DNA from: Pseudomonadota bacterium
GTDB taxonomy: Bacteria; Desulfobacterota; Binatia; Binatales; Binataceae
Assembly: GCA_021324755.1 (NCBI GenBank)
Contig: JAJPIL010000021.1
Coordinates: 155,446-219,445 of the forward strand
Direction of reading: 5' to 3'
Length of the DNA stretch: 64,000 nt
Part shown: in pieces, positions 16,649 to 25,906 of the stretch
How the letters are laid out: each line of letters starts with the position of its first letter
Position numbering within the stretch: the stretch's first letter is position 1
The notes under the pieces: generated by a model
What the model was told of the DNA's origin: nothing
The model's database searches: none
Seen by the model: the letters and a program-made list of their open reading frames with translations, nothing else
Program-made: the position numbers and the translations under genes

Positions 16649-19102
16649 CTAGAGCAGCGGAAGCGGCACGGTAAGCGCGTCGTAGACCGCGATTCGAGGG
16701 CCGTAAGCGGCCTGAAAGACGCCGATTCCCGTCGGCGGGCGGATTAGATTGGTACGGTTGAAGATGTTGATCAGCACGACCCGGTCTTCGACCCAGCCGA
16801 CTTTGGGCACGAAAAACGAACGCGCACCGCTCACGTTGACCTGCCATACCTGGGGCAGCTGTTCTTCGTTGGCGAAGCCGCCGCGAAGCCCGCTCGAATA
16901 CAGGCCGTCGATCGTGAATTGCCATCGGCGCCACCGACAGGCGGCCCCGCCCGACAAGCCGACCAGCGGCGTGTGGTCCAGGATGATGTAGTGGCTGTCG
17001 ATATAGGCCAGCTCGTCGGGCGGAAAGTTGAACTGACCGGTGGCGACACCCGTTACCTCCTCGCGCGCAACGAAGGCGTTCACGCGCAGCGAGAAGTCGC
17101 GGATATTGTACGAAAGCGCGTACTCCGAGCCCCATCCGTAGCCGTGGTCGTAGTTGAAGGGCGCGCTTATCGGCACGAAGCCGAAGTTGCCCTCGTCCAG
17201 GTAATGATGGTCGAGGCGGAAGTAATTGTCCTGGGTAAGCGTCAGATAAGGCGTCAGATGGCGCATCACGCCGACGTCCCATACGTCGTCCCGCTCGGGC
17301 TCGGCGAACGAGATTCCGGTGGTGACGCCGGTGCTGGCGGTGGTATTGGCGAAAAGCGTGGCAGTAGTAGGCGGAATCCCTTGGAAGTTCGGCACCTGGA
17401 AGTAACGAGCAAAGCCGGCGTGCCATACCGTGTCGGGCGAGCTTGCGTAGGTGAAGTTGATCGTCGGACTTAGCTGGCTGCCGTTGGCAAAACCGCGCAC
17501 CAGATCGAACCGCGCCCCGACGTTGACCGAAAGCTTCTCGGTTATACGATAGGTGTCCTGAAGGTAGATTCCATAGAGCATGTTGAGCCGATAGACGCTA
17601 TTGGCCACGGCGATCGGCGTCGTGCTCGTCTGCTGGCCCTGGGAGTTGGCGGGAAAGGTGAGCGAGTACTGGCTGGTACTGACGCCGTACTCGCCGACGT
17701 AAAAACCCCATCCGATCGTGTGCGAGGCGCCGAGCTGGTAGGTGAAGTCGCCCTCGAGCGAGTTCGACAGGTCGCTTATCGAGACGTCCGAGGCCACGCC
17801 CTCGTAGATAAGGTCGCCGATGGGGTCGGGGATGAAGCGCTGGCTGAAGTAATGGGTGGCGTAGGCCAGCTGGTAGCTCAAGCTCGGCGTAAGCGAGCCG
17901 GACAGCGCCAGCACGGCGAAATAATCCTGCTGCTCGAGCGCCGAGTTTATCGCCTGCGACGGATAGTTCGCCGGATCGACGCCGTTGAGCGTGTAGAGCG
18001 GAGGAAGCCCGACCTGGTTGGGGAATTGCATGTGGTCGACGGTAAAGCCGCTGATAAGGCTAAGGCGCGTTTGCGGGCTTAGCTCGTACTTGACGTAGGC
18101 AAAGCCCTGCCCCTGGTTCATCAGGTCGTGTATCGGGTCCGGCCCCGGCGTGGCCTGGCTAAAGCCCAGGTTGTTGTGCTGGAAAAGTCCGGTGGCGTAG
18201 TAACTGAGCGGTCCGTGGCATCCGGCAAGCTCGAAACTCGGCTCGGCCGTCTCGCGCTGGCCGCCGAAGATCGTGAAGCTGCCGCTCTTGAGCGCGCAAC
18301 CGTCCTTGGTCTCGAGGTCGATTACGCCCGCGGTATGAAAGCCGTAGCGCGCCGGCAGCACGCCGTCGATCAAACTTACGCGGCTTACGAAGAACGAGTT
18401 AACGAGCTGCTCGAAGGTCGGGTCGACGTTGATATCGAGCGGCAGAAGGATACCGTTCATCTGGTACTGAAGCCCCATATGCTCGCCGCGCACGTGGATT
18501 TCCTGGTTCTGGTCGAGCGCCACGCCCGGCATCTGGAGCAGCACCTCGTTGAGCGGCGTGTACTCGCCTTCGGGCAGATTGCGGATGTCTTCGCTGGTCA
18601 TCGTGTACTCGTTCGCTCCCGTGGAGGAAAGCCCGTTTTGCGCCCGTCTGAGCGCCGCGCGAATCGGCACCGTGAGCGCCTTCAACGCCTCGAGCGAAAG
18701 CGCTACGTCCCTTGCCGCTCCGGCCTCGAGGCGTACCACTTTGAGCCCTGGTTTAAATCCCTGCTTTTGCACCGACAAGGCGAACACACCTGGTGCCAGG
18801 CCCTTGAGCACGAAACGCCCGTCGGCGTCGGTCGTCGCGCGCGCCACGACCTTGTTCTGCGCGTCCTTGAGCTCCACGTAAGCCCCGCTTATAGGCCGAC
18901 CCAGAGCGTCCTTCACTACGCCCGAAAGCGAGGCGCCGTCGGACCGATCGTCTGCCCAAAGCTCTTGCCCAAACCCCAGCGCGAGGGTAAGTGCGAGCGC
19001 AACGGCGCACGTCGCTCGAAGCAAACCTTCCCACCGAACGCCCCAAAACGGAGGTTTTGAAACTAAAGTTGCTAATTTGCATTTGCCGAACGGCGTTAGC
19101 AT
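16649..19102 (-). CDS. TonB-dependent receptor with carboxypeptidase-regulatory-like domain
   Basis: 817 aa. A signal peptide (AVALALTLALGFGQELWAD) is followed by a CarboxypepD_reg beta domain (~residues 55-135: GVVKDALGRPISGAYVELKD). Next come a plug domain (LNEVLLQMPGV, IHVRGEHMG, VSRVSLIDGVLPARYG) and a long beta-barrel of aromatic-rich strands. It is located in the outer membrane and imports a ligand using TonB energy. The ligand is not evident. The C-terminus (VPLPLL) lacks the usual final Phe. A His-rich gene lies upstream on the same strand, which hints at metal or metallophore uptake. Confidence 0.85.
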   Translation of the reverse strand: MLTPFGKCKLATLVSKPPFWGVRWEGLLRATCAVALALTLALGFGQELWADDRSDGASLSGVVKDALGRPISGAYVELKDAQNKVVARATTDADGRFVLKGLAPGVFALSVQKQGFKPGLKVVRLEAGAARDVALSLEALKALTVPIRAALRRAQNGLSSTGANEYTMTSEDIRNLPEGEYTPLNEVLLQMPGVALDQNQEIHVRGEHMGLQYQMNGILLPLDINVDPTFEQLVNSFFVSRVSLIDGVLPARYGFHTAGVIDLETKDGCALKSGSFTIFGGQRETAEPSFELAGCHGPLSYYATGLFQHNNLGFSQATPGPDPIHDLMNQGQGFAYVKYELSPQTRLSLISGFTVDHMQFPNQVGLPPLYTLNGVDPANYPSQAINSALEQQDYFAVLALSGSLTPSLSYQLAYATHYFSQRFIPDPIGDLIYEGVASDVSISDLSNSLEGDFTYQLGASHTIGWGFYVGEYGVSTSQYSLTFPANSQGQQTSTTPIAVANSVYRLNMLYGIYLQDTYRITEKLSVNVGARFDLVRGFANGSQLSPTINFTYASSPDTVWHAGFARYFQVPNFQGIPPTTATLFANTTASTGVTTGISFAEPERDDVWDVGVMRHLTPYLTLTQDNYFRLDHHYLDEGNFGFVPISAPFNYDHGYGWGSEYALSYNIRDFSLRVNAFVAREEVTGVATGQFNFPPDELAYIDSHYIILDHTPLVGLSGGAACRWRRWQFTIDGLYSSGLRGGFANEEQLPQVWQVNVSGARSFFVPKVGWVEDRVVLINIFNRTNLIRPPTGIGVFQAAYGPRIAVYDALTVPLPLL

Positions 19103-19513
19103 CTCTTTAATGCTGATCGTTCCGCCTGGGATATCTTGAAGCAGCAGAGTTAACTTTCTTCGCGCACGTTTGCAGTTCGCTGCGAGGGTTCGCCGGAGCT
19201 GACGGAGCTTGCCCGCGTTGTCAAGAAAAAAACCGGCCGGATTGCGAAGGCGCGCGAGCTATGGCGCAAGCTTGCACCCAAGCGTCGACGAGCTCTTGTT
19301 AAAGACCGCACAACCCGGATGCGCGCGCGGCCGAACGTCAGAACGGGCCGTCGCTTTGCACAAGCGGCGAGCGACGACGCAGAGCGACGCGCCGGCGTGC
19401 CGAGCAAAAGCGAGGCGGCACGGGCCGCCAGCTCGAGCGTTGCGGATTTGCGGGCAGGTCAATCGCCCTGCCTTGGACAAGCCCGGCAGCTTTTGCAACC
19501 GTCCGCGGTCGAA
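19103..19513. other. 411-bp intergenic region
   Basis: Lies between the His-rich gene and the TonB receptor, both on the minus strand. I found no riboswitch consensus, operator palindrome or credible small gene. Confidence 0.4.
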
Positions 19514-20089
19514 CTAGCTTATCCGACTGGCGTTTGTCGGTGGGGAGCGCGCTAGATAGCCGCGCGCATGGCACGAAGGCGCCGCCTTTGATTCTCCCGC
19601 CGCCGGCACGACCACCTGAGCCAGAATCAGCGCCAAAAGCGCGATCGGCGTCCAAAGCCCGGGACCGACCCCTATCGGCAGCGCAAGATGCCAATGGCCG
19701 TCCTGGCGGTGCGAGCTTCCATCCCGCTCGACAGGGTGGCTCGGCGCGCCATGGGCGCTTTTATGAGCGGAATGGGTGCAGGGCTTGCAAAGCGGCGGCA
19801 CAAGCTCGCTTATGGCAAGCGGCAGAAGCGAAGCCTGCGCTTTTGGAAAGCCATCACCGTTTGGCGAAAGCCAAGGGGCGTGCACGTCGTGCGCGCCGGA
19901 TTTCGGCGCAGGAAGAACGTGCACGTGCGCAGCTTCGCCGTCTGCGTGGCGATGGAACACGGCGGTGGGGCGCAAGCTTGCGCTTTGCGCGTAGAGCAAA
20001 AGGAGATCTCCGCGCCGCGGCCTTACGACCCCCCATCGCCATCGCCGAACGCTGCGCCGCGTGCTGGCGACTTTGCCGTGGCCGGTCAT
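19514..20089 (-). CDS. His-rich protein with C-terminal membrane segment, hypothetical
   Basis: 191 aa from the ATG at 20089. Four His clusters are visible (HRHADGEAAHVHV, HDVH, HSAHKSAHGAPSH, HRQDGHWH). A hydrophobic stretch follows (LWTPIALLALILAQVVVPA), and the end carries SCHARGY..RSPPTN. A hydrophobic C-terminus ending in a small polar tail recalls DUF2946-like proteins, which sit near metal transport genes, but the match is loose. It lies upstream of the TonB receptor on the same strand. Codon choice (GCG, CTT, TTG) fits neighbouring genes. It could still be a chance ORF. Confidence 0.45.
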   Translation of the reverse strand: MTGHGKVASTRRSVRRWRWGVVRPRRGDLLLLYAQSASLRPTAVFHRHADGEAAHVHVLPAPKSGAHDVHAPWLSPNGDGFPKAQASLLPLAISELVPPLCKPCTHSAHKSAHGAPSHPVERDGSSHRQDGHWHLALPIGVGPGLWTPIALLALILAQVVVPAAGESKAAPSCHARGYLARSPPTNASRIS

Positions 20090-20277
20090 TGCGCAATAGC
20101 TATAACAGATCGGCGCGCCCTGCGGCAATTAGCTAGTTTCGTCTAACAGCAGGCGCTTTCTTACAGGAGACTTGCGCAGGAGGCTTGCGTGCGCGCCGCA
20201 GCGGCGCAAGCGTGGGCAGCGGCGCGCGCGATTCGGCCGTGATTTGCGTGGCGTAAAGCTAAAGAAAAGAAAGAAGG

Positions 20278-21300
20278 CTACGGCAGGGCGTGGGGATTCA
20301 GCTCCACCCCCTGGCGCGCCGCCTGCTCGAGCGTGTAGTCGGGGCCTTCGGTAAGCCGCCGGTAGTACGATTCGTAAGCCGGGCTGCCCTCGGGCCAGCT
20401 CGAAAGAAAGCTGCGGATCCAGGCCTGATGGTCGTAGCGCACGGCTATCGCGTCGCATCGCAGCGCCCCAACCCAGCATCCGTAGAGCCATCCGGCCGGC
20501 GGCGTCGGGTGGGTCGAGATTCGCGTGATCACGCCGAAGCGCTGGCCACGAAAGTTCGGCATCCCGGCCGCCCCGTTGTTGATAAGCAGGCACCGTCTAC
20601 CGTCGACCTCGTAGGTTTGCGCCACGGGAAGGCAGGTATGGCTCGAGGCGAAGATTCGCACGCTGGATGCGCGGAAGTACGCTTGCATCTCGGTTATGCT
20701 CGTCACGACCGTATCCGGCACGCCCAGCGCGCGGCGAAGCCGAAGGTCGGGCGGCTCGAGCGCTTCGGCCGCAAAGCGCCATCCGGCAAGCGAGCAGGCG
20801 TCGCCATGCACCACGGCGACGCGCTCAGCGCCAACTTCGACCACCGCGTTGAACCCAAGGCGCGAAAACGCGCGCGTGATCGGCGCAAAGCGCGCCGCCG
20901 TCGCCTTGAGACGCGCGATTATGGCGTTCGAGCGCTCCACCGAGGCGCTGTCGACGTACTCCGGATAGCCGCATCCGCATCCCACCTGCTTAAGCCGCTC
21001 GGCGCAAAGCTCGGCCTCGACGTTGCCGGCGATCGCGGGATGGTCGAGCACGGCGCAATTTAGCAGGGCGAACTTTTGCGGGTCGACGTTGAACCAATTG
21101 AAGTCGCCGTTGAACAGTAACGTTACGCGCCTGCCTTGCCCCTGTTCCGCGGCTCTGAGCTCGAAAATCGCCTCGAGCGCCTCGAGATTACCGTAAAGTC
21201 CGCCCACGACGTAGAGCGTGTCGGCCACGAAGTCGCACGGGCGGCTTAGCGCCTGCACCCCGTACGAGTACTCGAGCGGGCACGTCCGTCCTGCACTCAT
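20278..21300 (-). CDS. metallophosphoesterase-like protein
   Basis: 340 aa. Pieces of the calcineurin-like fold are visible in order: VVGGLYGNLEALEAI, LFNGDFNWF, IAGNVEAEL, AVVHGDA and ASSHTC..VAQ. Some metal-binding positions differ from consensus (GGLYGN for GDIHGN, SSHTC for GHTH), so activity could be altered. The C-terminal ~80 residues carry a typical regulatory region. The substrate is unknown. Confidence 0.65.
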   Translation of the reverse strand: MSAGRTCPLEYSYGVQALSRPCDFVADTLYVVGGLYGNLEALEAIFELRAAEQGQGRRVTLLFNGDFNWFNVDPQKFALLNCAVLDHPAIAGNVEAELCAERLKQVGCGCGYPEYVDSASVERSNAIIARLKATAARFAPITRAFSRLGFNAVVEVGAERVAVVHGDACSLAGWRFAAEALEPPDLRLRRALGVPDTVVTSITEMQAYFRASSVRIFASSHTCLPVAQTYEVDGRRCLLINNGAAGMPNFRGQRFGVITRISTHPTPPAGWLYGCWVGALRCDAIAVRYDHQAWIRSFLSSWPEGSPAYESYYRRLTEGPDYTLEQAARQGVELNPHALP

Positions 21301-21796
21301 CGCTCGCCTCGCCCAAGCCCGTAGGATGCCAAAAACCTCCCCTTAAAGATACCGTCGCGGCCCGGGCAAGCGCTTGCCCCGCAAGCTCGACGCTCGAAGC
21401 GGAAAGCGCAAGGGCTTGCGGCAGAAGCGAAGCTCATCTGGCCCCACGCTCGGCGTTTTGGCCTACGGCGTGGGAATCAAGTTTGCTTGCACCGGCGCGC
21501 GCAGGACGAAGCCGACTGCGTCCGCCTTATGGCGTTTTGATAAGTGCATGCACGGGCGCGCGCTATCGCAGGCGCTTTTGCACGCCGGCGCGCGCGGTCA
21601 AGAGGTCACGGACGCGCAAGCGGCGCGCGCAATTACGCTTGCGGTGAGGAATCGTCTTCGAGGCAGGCCCATCGTGCGGGGTTTGGCCCGAGCGGATGCG
21701 TTTGGGTTAGGATAGGACGTAGGCCGATAGCTCTTGGAGGCGCAAAGCCGAGGGCAAGTCGCGCGACTTAAAAAAGGCAGGACCACAAAAGCGAAC
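21301..21796. other. 496-bp intergenic region, nothing supported
   Basis: Divergent spacer between the phosphoesterase-like gene and the isocitrate dehydrogenase gene. No promoter or gene stands out. Confidence 0.4.
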
Positions 21797-22864
21797 ATGA
21801 ACAGAGCCGACCGTAAGATAGAGGGCGAGCGGCAAAGCACGCAGCCGGACAGGGACGCGCAAGCGGCGCGGGTAGTTACGCTTATCGAAGGCGACGGAAT
21901 CGGGCCCGAGGTTATCGGCGCGGCGGTCAAGGTCGTCGAGGCAACCGGTGTGCCGATCGTCTGGGAGCGCCAGCTCGCCGGGCGCGCGGCCTTCGAGCGT
22001 TTCGGCAATCCGGCGCCCGAGGAGCTTTTGGCCTCGCTTAGGCGCACGGGCGTGGCGCTAAAGGGACCGCTCGAGACGCAAGTGGGTCAGGGCTACCGCT
22101 CGGTCAACGTCTTTTTGCGCAAGACCTTCGACCTTTACGCCAACGTTCGCCCGGTGCGGAGCTTTCGCGGCGTGCACAGCGCGTTCAAGAACGTCGACCT
22201 TGTCGTGGTACGCGAGAACACCGAGGATTTGTACGCCGGAATCGAGCACGAGGTGACGCCGGGCGTGGTCGAAAGCGTAAAGGTGATAACCGAGCACGCC
22301 TCGCGCCGAATCGCGCGCTTTGCCTTCGCCTATGCCGAGCGACACGGCCGGCGCAAGGTCACGGCGATCCACAAGGCCAACATCATGAAGCTTTCCGACG
22401 GGCTTTTCCTTCGATGTGCGCGCGAGGTCGCGCGCGACTACCCGCATATCGAGTACGACGAACAGCTCGTCGACGCGGCCTGTATGCGGCTTGTGATGAA
22501 TCCGCAGGGGTTCGAAGTGCTGCTACTCGAAAACCTCTACGGCGATATTATCTCCGACCTGTGCGCCGGATTGGTGGGCGGCCTCGGCGTGGTGCCTGGA
22601 GCGAACTACGGCGAAAACGGGGCGATCTTCGAGGCCGTGCACGGCACCGCACCCGATATCGCCGGCAAGAACGTGGCAAACCCGATCGCGGCGATCCTGT
22701 CGGCGGCGCTGATGCTCGAGTATCTGGGCCAAGCCGAGGCGTGCGCGCGGATAAACGAAGCGGTGGCGCGCGTTTTGCGCTCGGGCAGAACGCTTACGCC
22801 CGACCTGGGCGGCAAGGCCACCACCGAGCAAATAACCGCCGCAATTATTCGCAACCTCGACTGA
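21797..22864 (+). CDS. NAD-type isocitrate/isopropylmalate dehydrogenase family, likely isocitrate dehydrogenase
   Basis: 355 aa from the ATG at 21797; the frame extends upstream to a TTG. It has the decarboxylating dehydrogenase signatures [33 protein letters not shown] (substrate Ser, Asn and Arg residues) and [15 protein letters not shown]. It also has [27 protein letters not shown] and [19 protein letters not shown]. The S-x-N-x3-R pattern and NTEDLYAG favour isocitrate over isopropylmalate, and the HGTAPDIAG...NP context favours NAD. It would act in the TCA cycle. Confidence 0.85.
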   Translation: MNRADRKIEGERQSTQPDRDAQAARVVTLIEGDGIGPEVIGAAVKVVEATGVPIVWERQLAGRAAFERFGNPAPEELLASLRRTGVALKGPLETQVGQGYRSVNVFLRKTFDLYANVRPVRSFRGVHSAFKNVDLVVVRENTEDLYAGIEHEVTPGVVESVKVITEHASRRIARFAFAYAERHGRRKVTAIHKANIMKLSDGLFLRCAREVARDYPHIEYDEQLVDAACMRLVMNPQGFEVLLLENLYGDIISDLCAGLVGGLGVVPGANYGENGAIFEAVHGTAPDIAGKNVANPIAAILSAALMLEYLGQAEACARINEAVARVLRSGRTLTPDLGGKATTEQITAAIIRNLD

Positions 22865-22892
22865 GGCCAAAAAACAAACGGTCGCGACCGCC

Positions 22893-23018
22893 TCAGTGCT
22901 TGCGCGCCTCGAACACCGCCCAGACGACGAGCGCAGCGACAAGGGCGAACCCCAAAAGCTCGCGCACGTCAAAGCTCTTGAGCCCGTGGACGATCGAATC
23001 GACTAGATCGGCAATCAA
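22893..23018 (-). CDS. 41-aa single-pass membrane peptide, hypothetical
   Basis: Starts with TTG and reads [20 protein letters not shown], then [21 protein letters not shown]. It has an amphipathic N-terminal part, one TM helix ending in Trp, and a basic tail. The positive charge after the helix suggests a cytoplasmic C-terminus. The TTG start and weak ribosome site make it uncertain. A shorter peptide with a similar helix lies just upstream on the same strand. Confidence 0.4.
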   Translation of the reverse strand: MIADLVDSIVHGLKSFDVRELLGFALVAALVVWAVFEARKH

Positions 23019-23174
23019 CTTTCGCCCGCTTTGCCGCCAAAAGAATATTCTCTATCGTTCGCGCAAACGAAGTACGTCTGCACGTTCGATTTTCGCCGCC
23101 CGATCTCCGTGGCCCGCCCGCCAAAGCCTGCCACAAAGCGCCAAGGGCGTTTCGTGGGAGCAGGCTTTATGCTG

Positions 23175-23249
23175 CTACGCCCTGACCACGTACAGTACGG
23201 CCCAGATCGCCACGATAGCTAGAATCGCAAAGCCGATCCAGTCGAACAT
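23175..23249 (-). CDS. 24-aa membrane peptide, hypothetical
   Basis: MFDWIGFAILAIVAIWAVLY plus VVRA. It is almost entirely one TM helix. An ATG start is preceded by GAGGGA at a 6-nt spacing, and the gene ends with TAG. Its GFA-(I/L)-A...W-A-V pattern echoes the 41-aa peptide ~160 bp downstream on the same strand. Very small membrane proteins of this kind often act as subunits or modulators. No partner is evident. Confidence 0.42.
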   Translation of the reverse strand: MFDWIGFAILAIVAIWAVLYVVRA

Positions 23250-23448
23250 CGAGCATCCCTCGCTCGTCCTTTGCTCGAGGCGCGCCGCGCCTGCGGCCCA
23301 AAAATAGCGCGTACCCGCCTTTGGGCGACGCCTGCGCCTTCTAAAAGCCGGTCAAGCGCGCGCGAAAGGAGTCATACGTCCCCCTCTCCTTTCGCTGATA
23401 GCGCTTGCGCGCCTTTAAGTCCAGGAGGTGGCAGCAGCGCCTTAAGCC

Positions 23449-24504
23449 TTACGGCACGCGCGTGGCCAAAAGCTCCTTGAGGTTGCGGTCGACCTGCTCG
23501 CGGTATTCGTCCTCGACGCCGAACAGCGCGAAATGGCCCCACAGGCTTTTGATTACGCGAAGCTCGCTCTGGGCGACCATCTCTTGCTCGGCGGCGCAAT
23601 CGCGCACCGGGAAGAACATATCTTCGTCGATCGGCATCACGAACATCTTGGCCTTGATTCGCCCGAGCGCCTGCTTGAGGTCGCCGCCGGTGATTCGGCT
23701 TACGTCGCCGCGCTGCCATTTCCAGGCCTGGCACAAAAGGTTGTTCGGATCCATCGGGTAGAAGTAGCCTTCGACGAAGCCGACGACGAAGTCTTCGAGC
23801 GAGCAGAAGCCGAGCGTGCGGTAAAGCTCGCGCTTGAAGAACTCGGTGCTGAGTCCCAACAGCAGCCAGGTGCGGGCGTGGCGGCGAAGTCCTTCGCGCA
23901 CCGCGTGCGGCTCGCGATACCATCCGCCGTTCCACGCCGGGTCGGAGCGAATCGCGTCGCACAAAACCTCGCCGAACAGAAAGTCGTGGGGCGTGTTCTT
24001 GGCGGTGCCCGCGATCGGCGCTGCCCGCTTCACCATCTCGGGGTACCGCACCGCCCACTCCCAGGTCTGCTGCGCCCCCATCGAGCCGCCCACCACGAGC
24101 TCGAGCCGCTCGATACCGAACTTCTCGGTGATAAGCTTGTGCTGGGCGCGCACGTCGTCGGCGATCCGCACGCGCGGAAAATTCGGCCCGTCGAACGGCG
24201 GCGGTGTGTTATGGGGCGAGCTCGAAAGCCCGCTGCCGATCTGGTTGACGATCACGATAAAGTACTTGTTCGGGTCGAGCGCACGCCCCTCGCCGACGTA
24301 GACCTGTTCGAGGATCTTGCTGGTGCCCGAAAACCAGGTCGTCATCAAAATCGCGTTGTCCTTGCGCGAATTGAGGTTTCCGATCGCGCGGTAGGCAAGC
24401 TTAAGGCCGCGAATCTTACCGCCTTCTTCGAGCTCGAAGTCGCCCGCCTCGAAAATCTCGTACGGACCGTGGATTTCTTGCGAGTAGTATTCGTTGTCGA
24501 GCAT
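23449..24504 (-). CDS. alpha/beta hydrolase of the homoserine O-acetyltransferase (MetX)-like family
   Basis: 351 aa. It has the MetX-type fold: LKLAYRAIGNLN, a WFSGTS loop, the VNQIGSGLSSSPHNT segment, nucleophile Ser in GGSMGAQQTWEWA, Asp in MPIDEDMFFP and His in WGHFALFG. True MetX enzymes have GGSMGGMQ and a conserved homoserine pocket. The GAQQ variant suggests another acyl transfer or hydrolysis reaction. It stands alone on its strand. Confidence 0.8.
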   Translation of the reverse strand: MLDNEYYSQEIHGPYEIFEAGDFELEEGGKIRGLKLAYRAIGNLNSRKDNAILMTTWFSGTSKILEQVYVGEGRALDPNKYFIVIVNQIGSGLSSSPHNTPPPFDGPNFPRVRIADDVRAQHKLITEKFGIERLELVVGGSMGAQQTWEWAVRYPEMVKRAAPIAGTAKNTPHDFLFGEVLCDAIRSDPAWNGGWYREPHAVREGLRRHARTWLLLGLSTEFFKRELYRTLGFCSLEDFVVGFVEGYFYPMDPNNLLCQAWKWQRGDVSRITGGDLKQALGRIKAKMFVMPIDEDMFFPVRDCAAEQEMVAQSELRVIKSLWGHFALFGVEDEYREQVDRNLKELLATRVP

Positions 24505-24947
24505 CGTGTCCCCCTCTCACGGCTTGCCGCAAAGCGCGCTTTTAGGCCCAAGGCAAGCCCGATTTTTGTGCTATGCAAGTATAGCGTTTTGCACAACCGG
24601 CCACCAATCAGCGCACCAGCTAAGCGCACCCGCCCTTTTGGCACCCTTCCAAAGCTCGGCTGCGCGCTGGCTCAGTTACGCCCTTTCGCCCGCAGGCTTT
24701 CGCGCCCGACAGGCGCAAAAGCCTTCCCCATCCAATTCCGATACCCCGCCTATCGCGCACCTCGAGGAGCGTCTGCCACGTGTCGAGGCCCACGCGCGCA
24801 AGCATCTAGCGCGAAGACACGAACTGCAAGCCTTTACGCTTGCGCCCTTTGCCGCTAAGTCGCAGCCCGTAGCCTCGCTCGAGCTTTGCCCGCACACTTC
24901 GCCCCGTTGGCTTTCCCAACGCGGCTTCAGTTGCGCTTGTCGAGTGC

Positions 24948-25253
24948 CTACTGCTGTCCGCCAAGCGCCGGGTCGTCCTCGGCCACGCATCGCCCGTAGC
25001 GCAAGAACCTCACGTACGCCTCGATCTTCAAAAGCTTTACCAACTGGTCGGGAAAGCCTGCTTCCAGCACCCGCTGGCAGTCGCTCTGCGTGTCGAACGG
25101 CTCGACCTTGACCCATCGCGAAAGCGGCGCGTACGGGTCGGGGGCGAACGTTTGCCCTTGCCCGAGCGGCGGCGGCACCATCAGATACCACACCATCAGG
25201 CAAAGCCCGCATGCCGTCGCAGCGCCACGTATCGCCCCGAGCCGCCCGTACAT
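24948..25253 (-). CDS. small secreted hypothetical protein
   Basis: 101 aa from the ATG at 25253 (AGAAG upstream). A signal peptide (ACGLCLMVWYLMVPPPLGQG) is followed by a ~65-residue domain with two Cys (SDCQRVLEAGF and RYGRCVAEDDP), possibly a disulfide. The pattern resembles small periplasmic proteins with a Cys-x~30-Cys frame, but I cannot name a family. Confidence 0.55.
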   Translation of the reverse strand: MYGRLGAIRGAATACGLCLMVWYLMVPPPLGQGQTFAPDPYAPLSRWVKVEPFDTQSDCQRVLEAGFPDQLVKLLKIEAYVRFLRYGRCVAEDDPALGGQQ

Positions 25254-25906
25254 GCTGCTTGCGCTTCTGATACGCCCCAGCTCCGAGCGCCGAGAGCGCG
25301 CGCCACAGGCGTTCTGCCAAGGACTTGGTGAGTCTTTTTCTTGCGCCATCGTCGCGCCCAAGCGTTTACCGACCGCCATCACTCCATCGTTTAAGCCTAG
25401 CGCAACGAACGCTCTGCCTGGATAAGGAGGCGAACGAAGCTCGGCCAAAGCCGCCACGCTTTGCGTATCGCGCCGACCGTGGCGCGGTACGCAATGTATT
25501 TTCCGACTCGACGGCGGATGACATATTTAATTTTCGCATGCAACGGCGGACGACATAGTTGAGTTTCGCATGTAAGGACGCCGGACGGGGGCTTTACCTT
25601 TTTTCGCATACAAGGGCGCATGATGGGAGCTATGCCTTTTTTCGGATGCAGACGCGGACAACGGGGGCTTTAGGCCTTTTCGCATGTAACAGTGGACGAG
25701 GGGATCATTCTTTGGCACGCATCAGCTAAGGACCGTGGCTTTACCTTTTTGCGCATGCGACCGCGGCTGACGGCGGCTTTACGTTTTTCGCGTGCAACGG
25801 CTTATCACTCGGTTTCGCCTTTGCCGTGGTTGCATGCCGGTGCTCGAGCATCTTGTCTTTGAGCTTGGCCGTATAACCGACGAAGGAAAGGGGGTTTTGA
25901 GGGCCG
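25254..25906. other. 653-bp intergenic region containing a degenerate tandem repeat
   Basis: No gene is supported. The right half is filled by the 37-38-bp repeat listed next. Short ORFs across it change frame at every unit. Confidence 0.5.
25531..25815. repeat. degenerate tandem repeat, ~38-bp unit, about seven copies
   Basis: Units begin at about 25531, 25564, 25601, 25638, 25677, 25746 and 25784. Each starts with a T-run followed by CGCATG or a variant, then a CAACGGCGGAC-like core, and most end in GGGGGCTTTACC or a variant. The fifth unit is about 30 bp longer. The whole unit repeats, so this is not a CRISPR, and the period is not a multiple of three. Confidence 0.7.

Noticed and set aside
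25531..25815. CRISPR array
   Set aside because: There are no unique spacers; the full ~38-bp unit repeats with drift.
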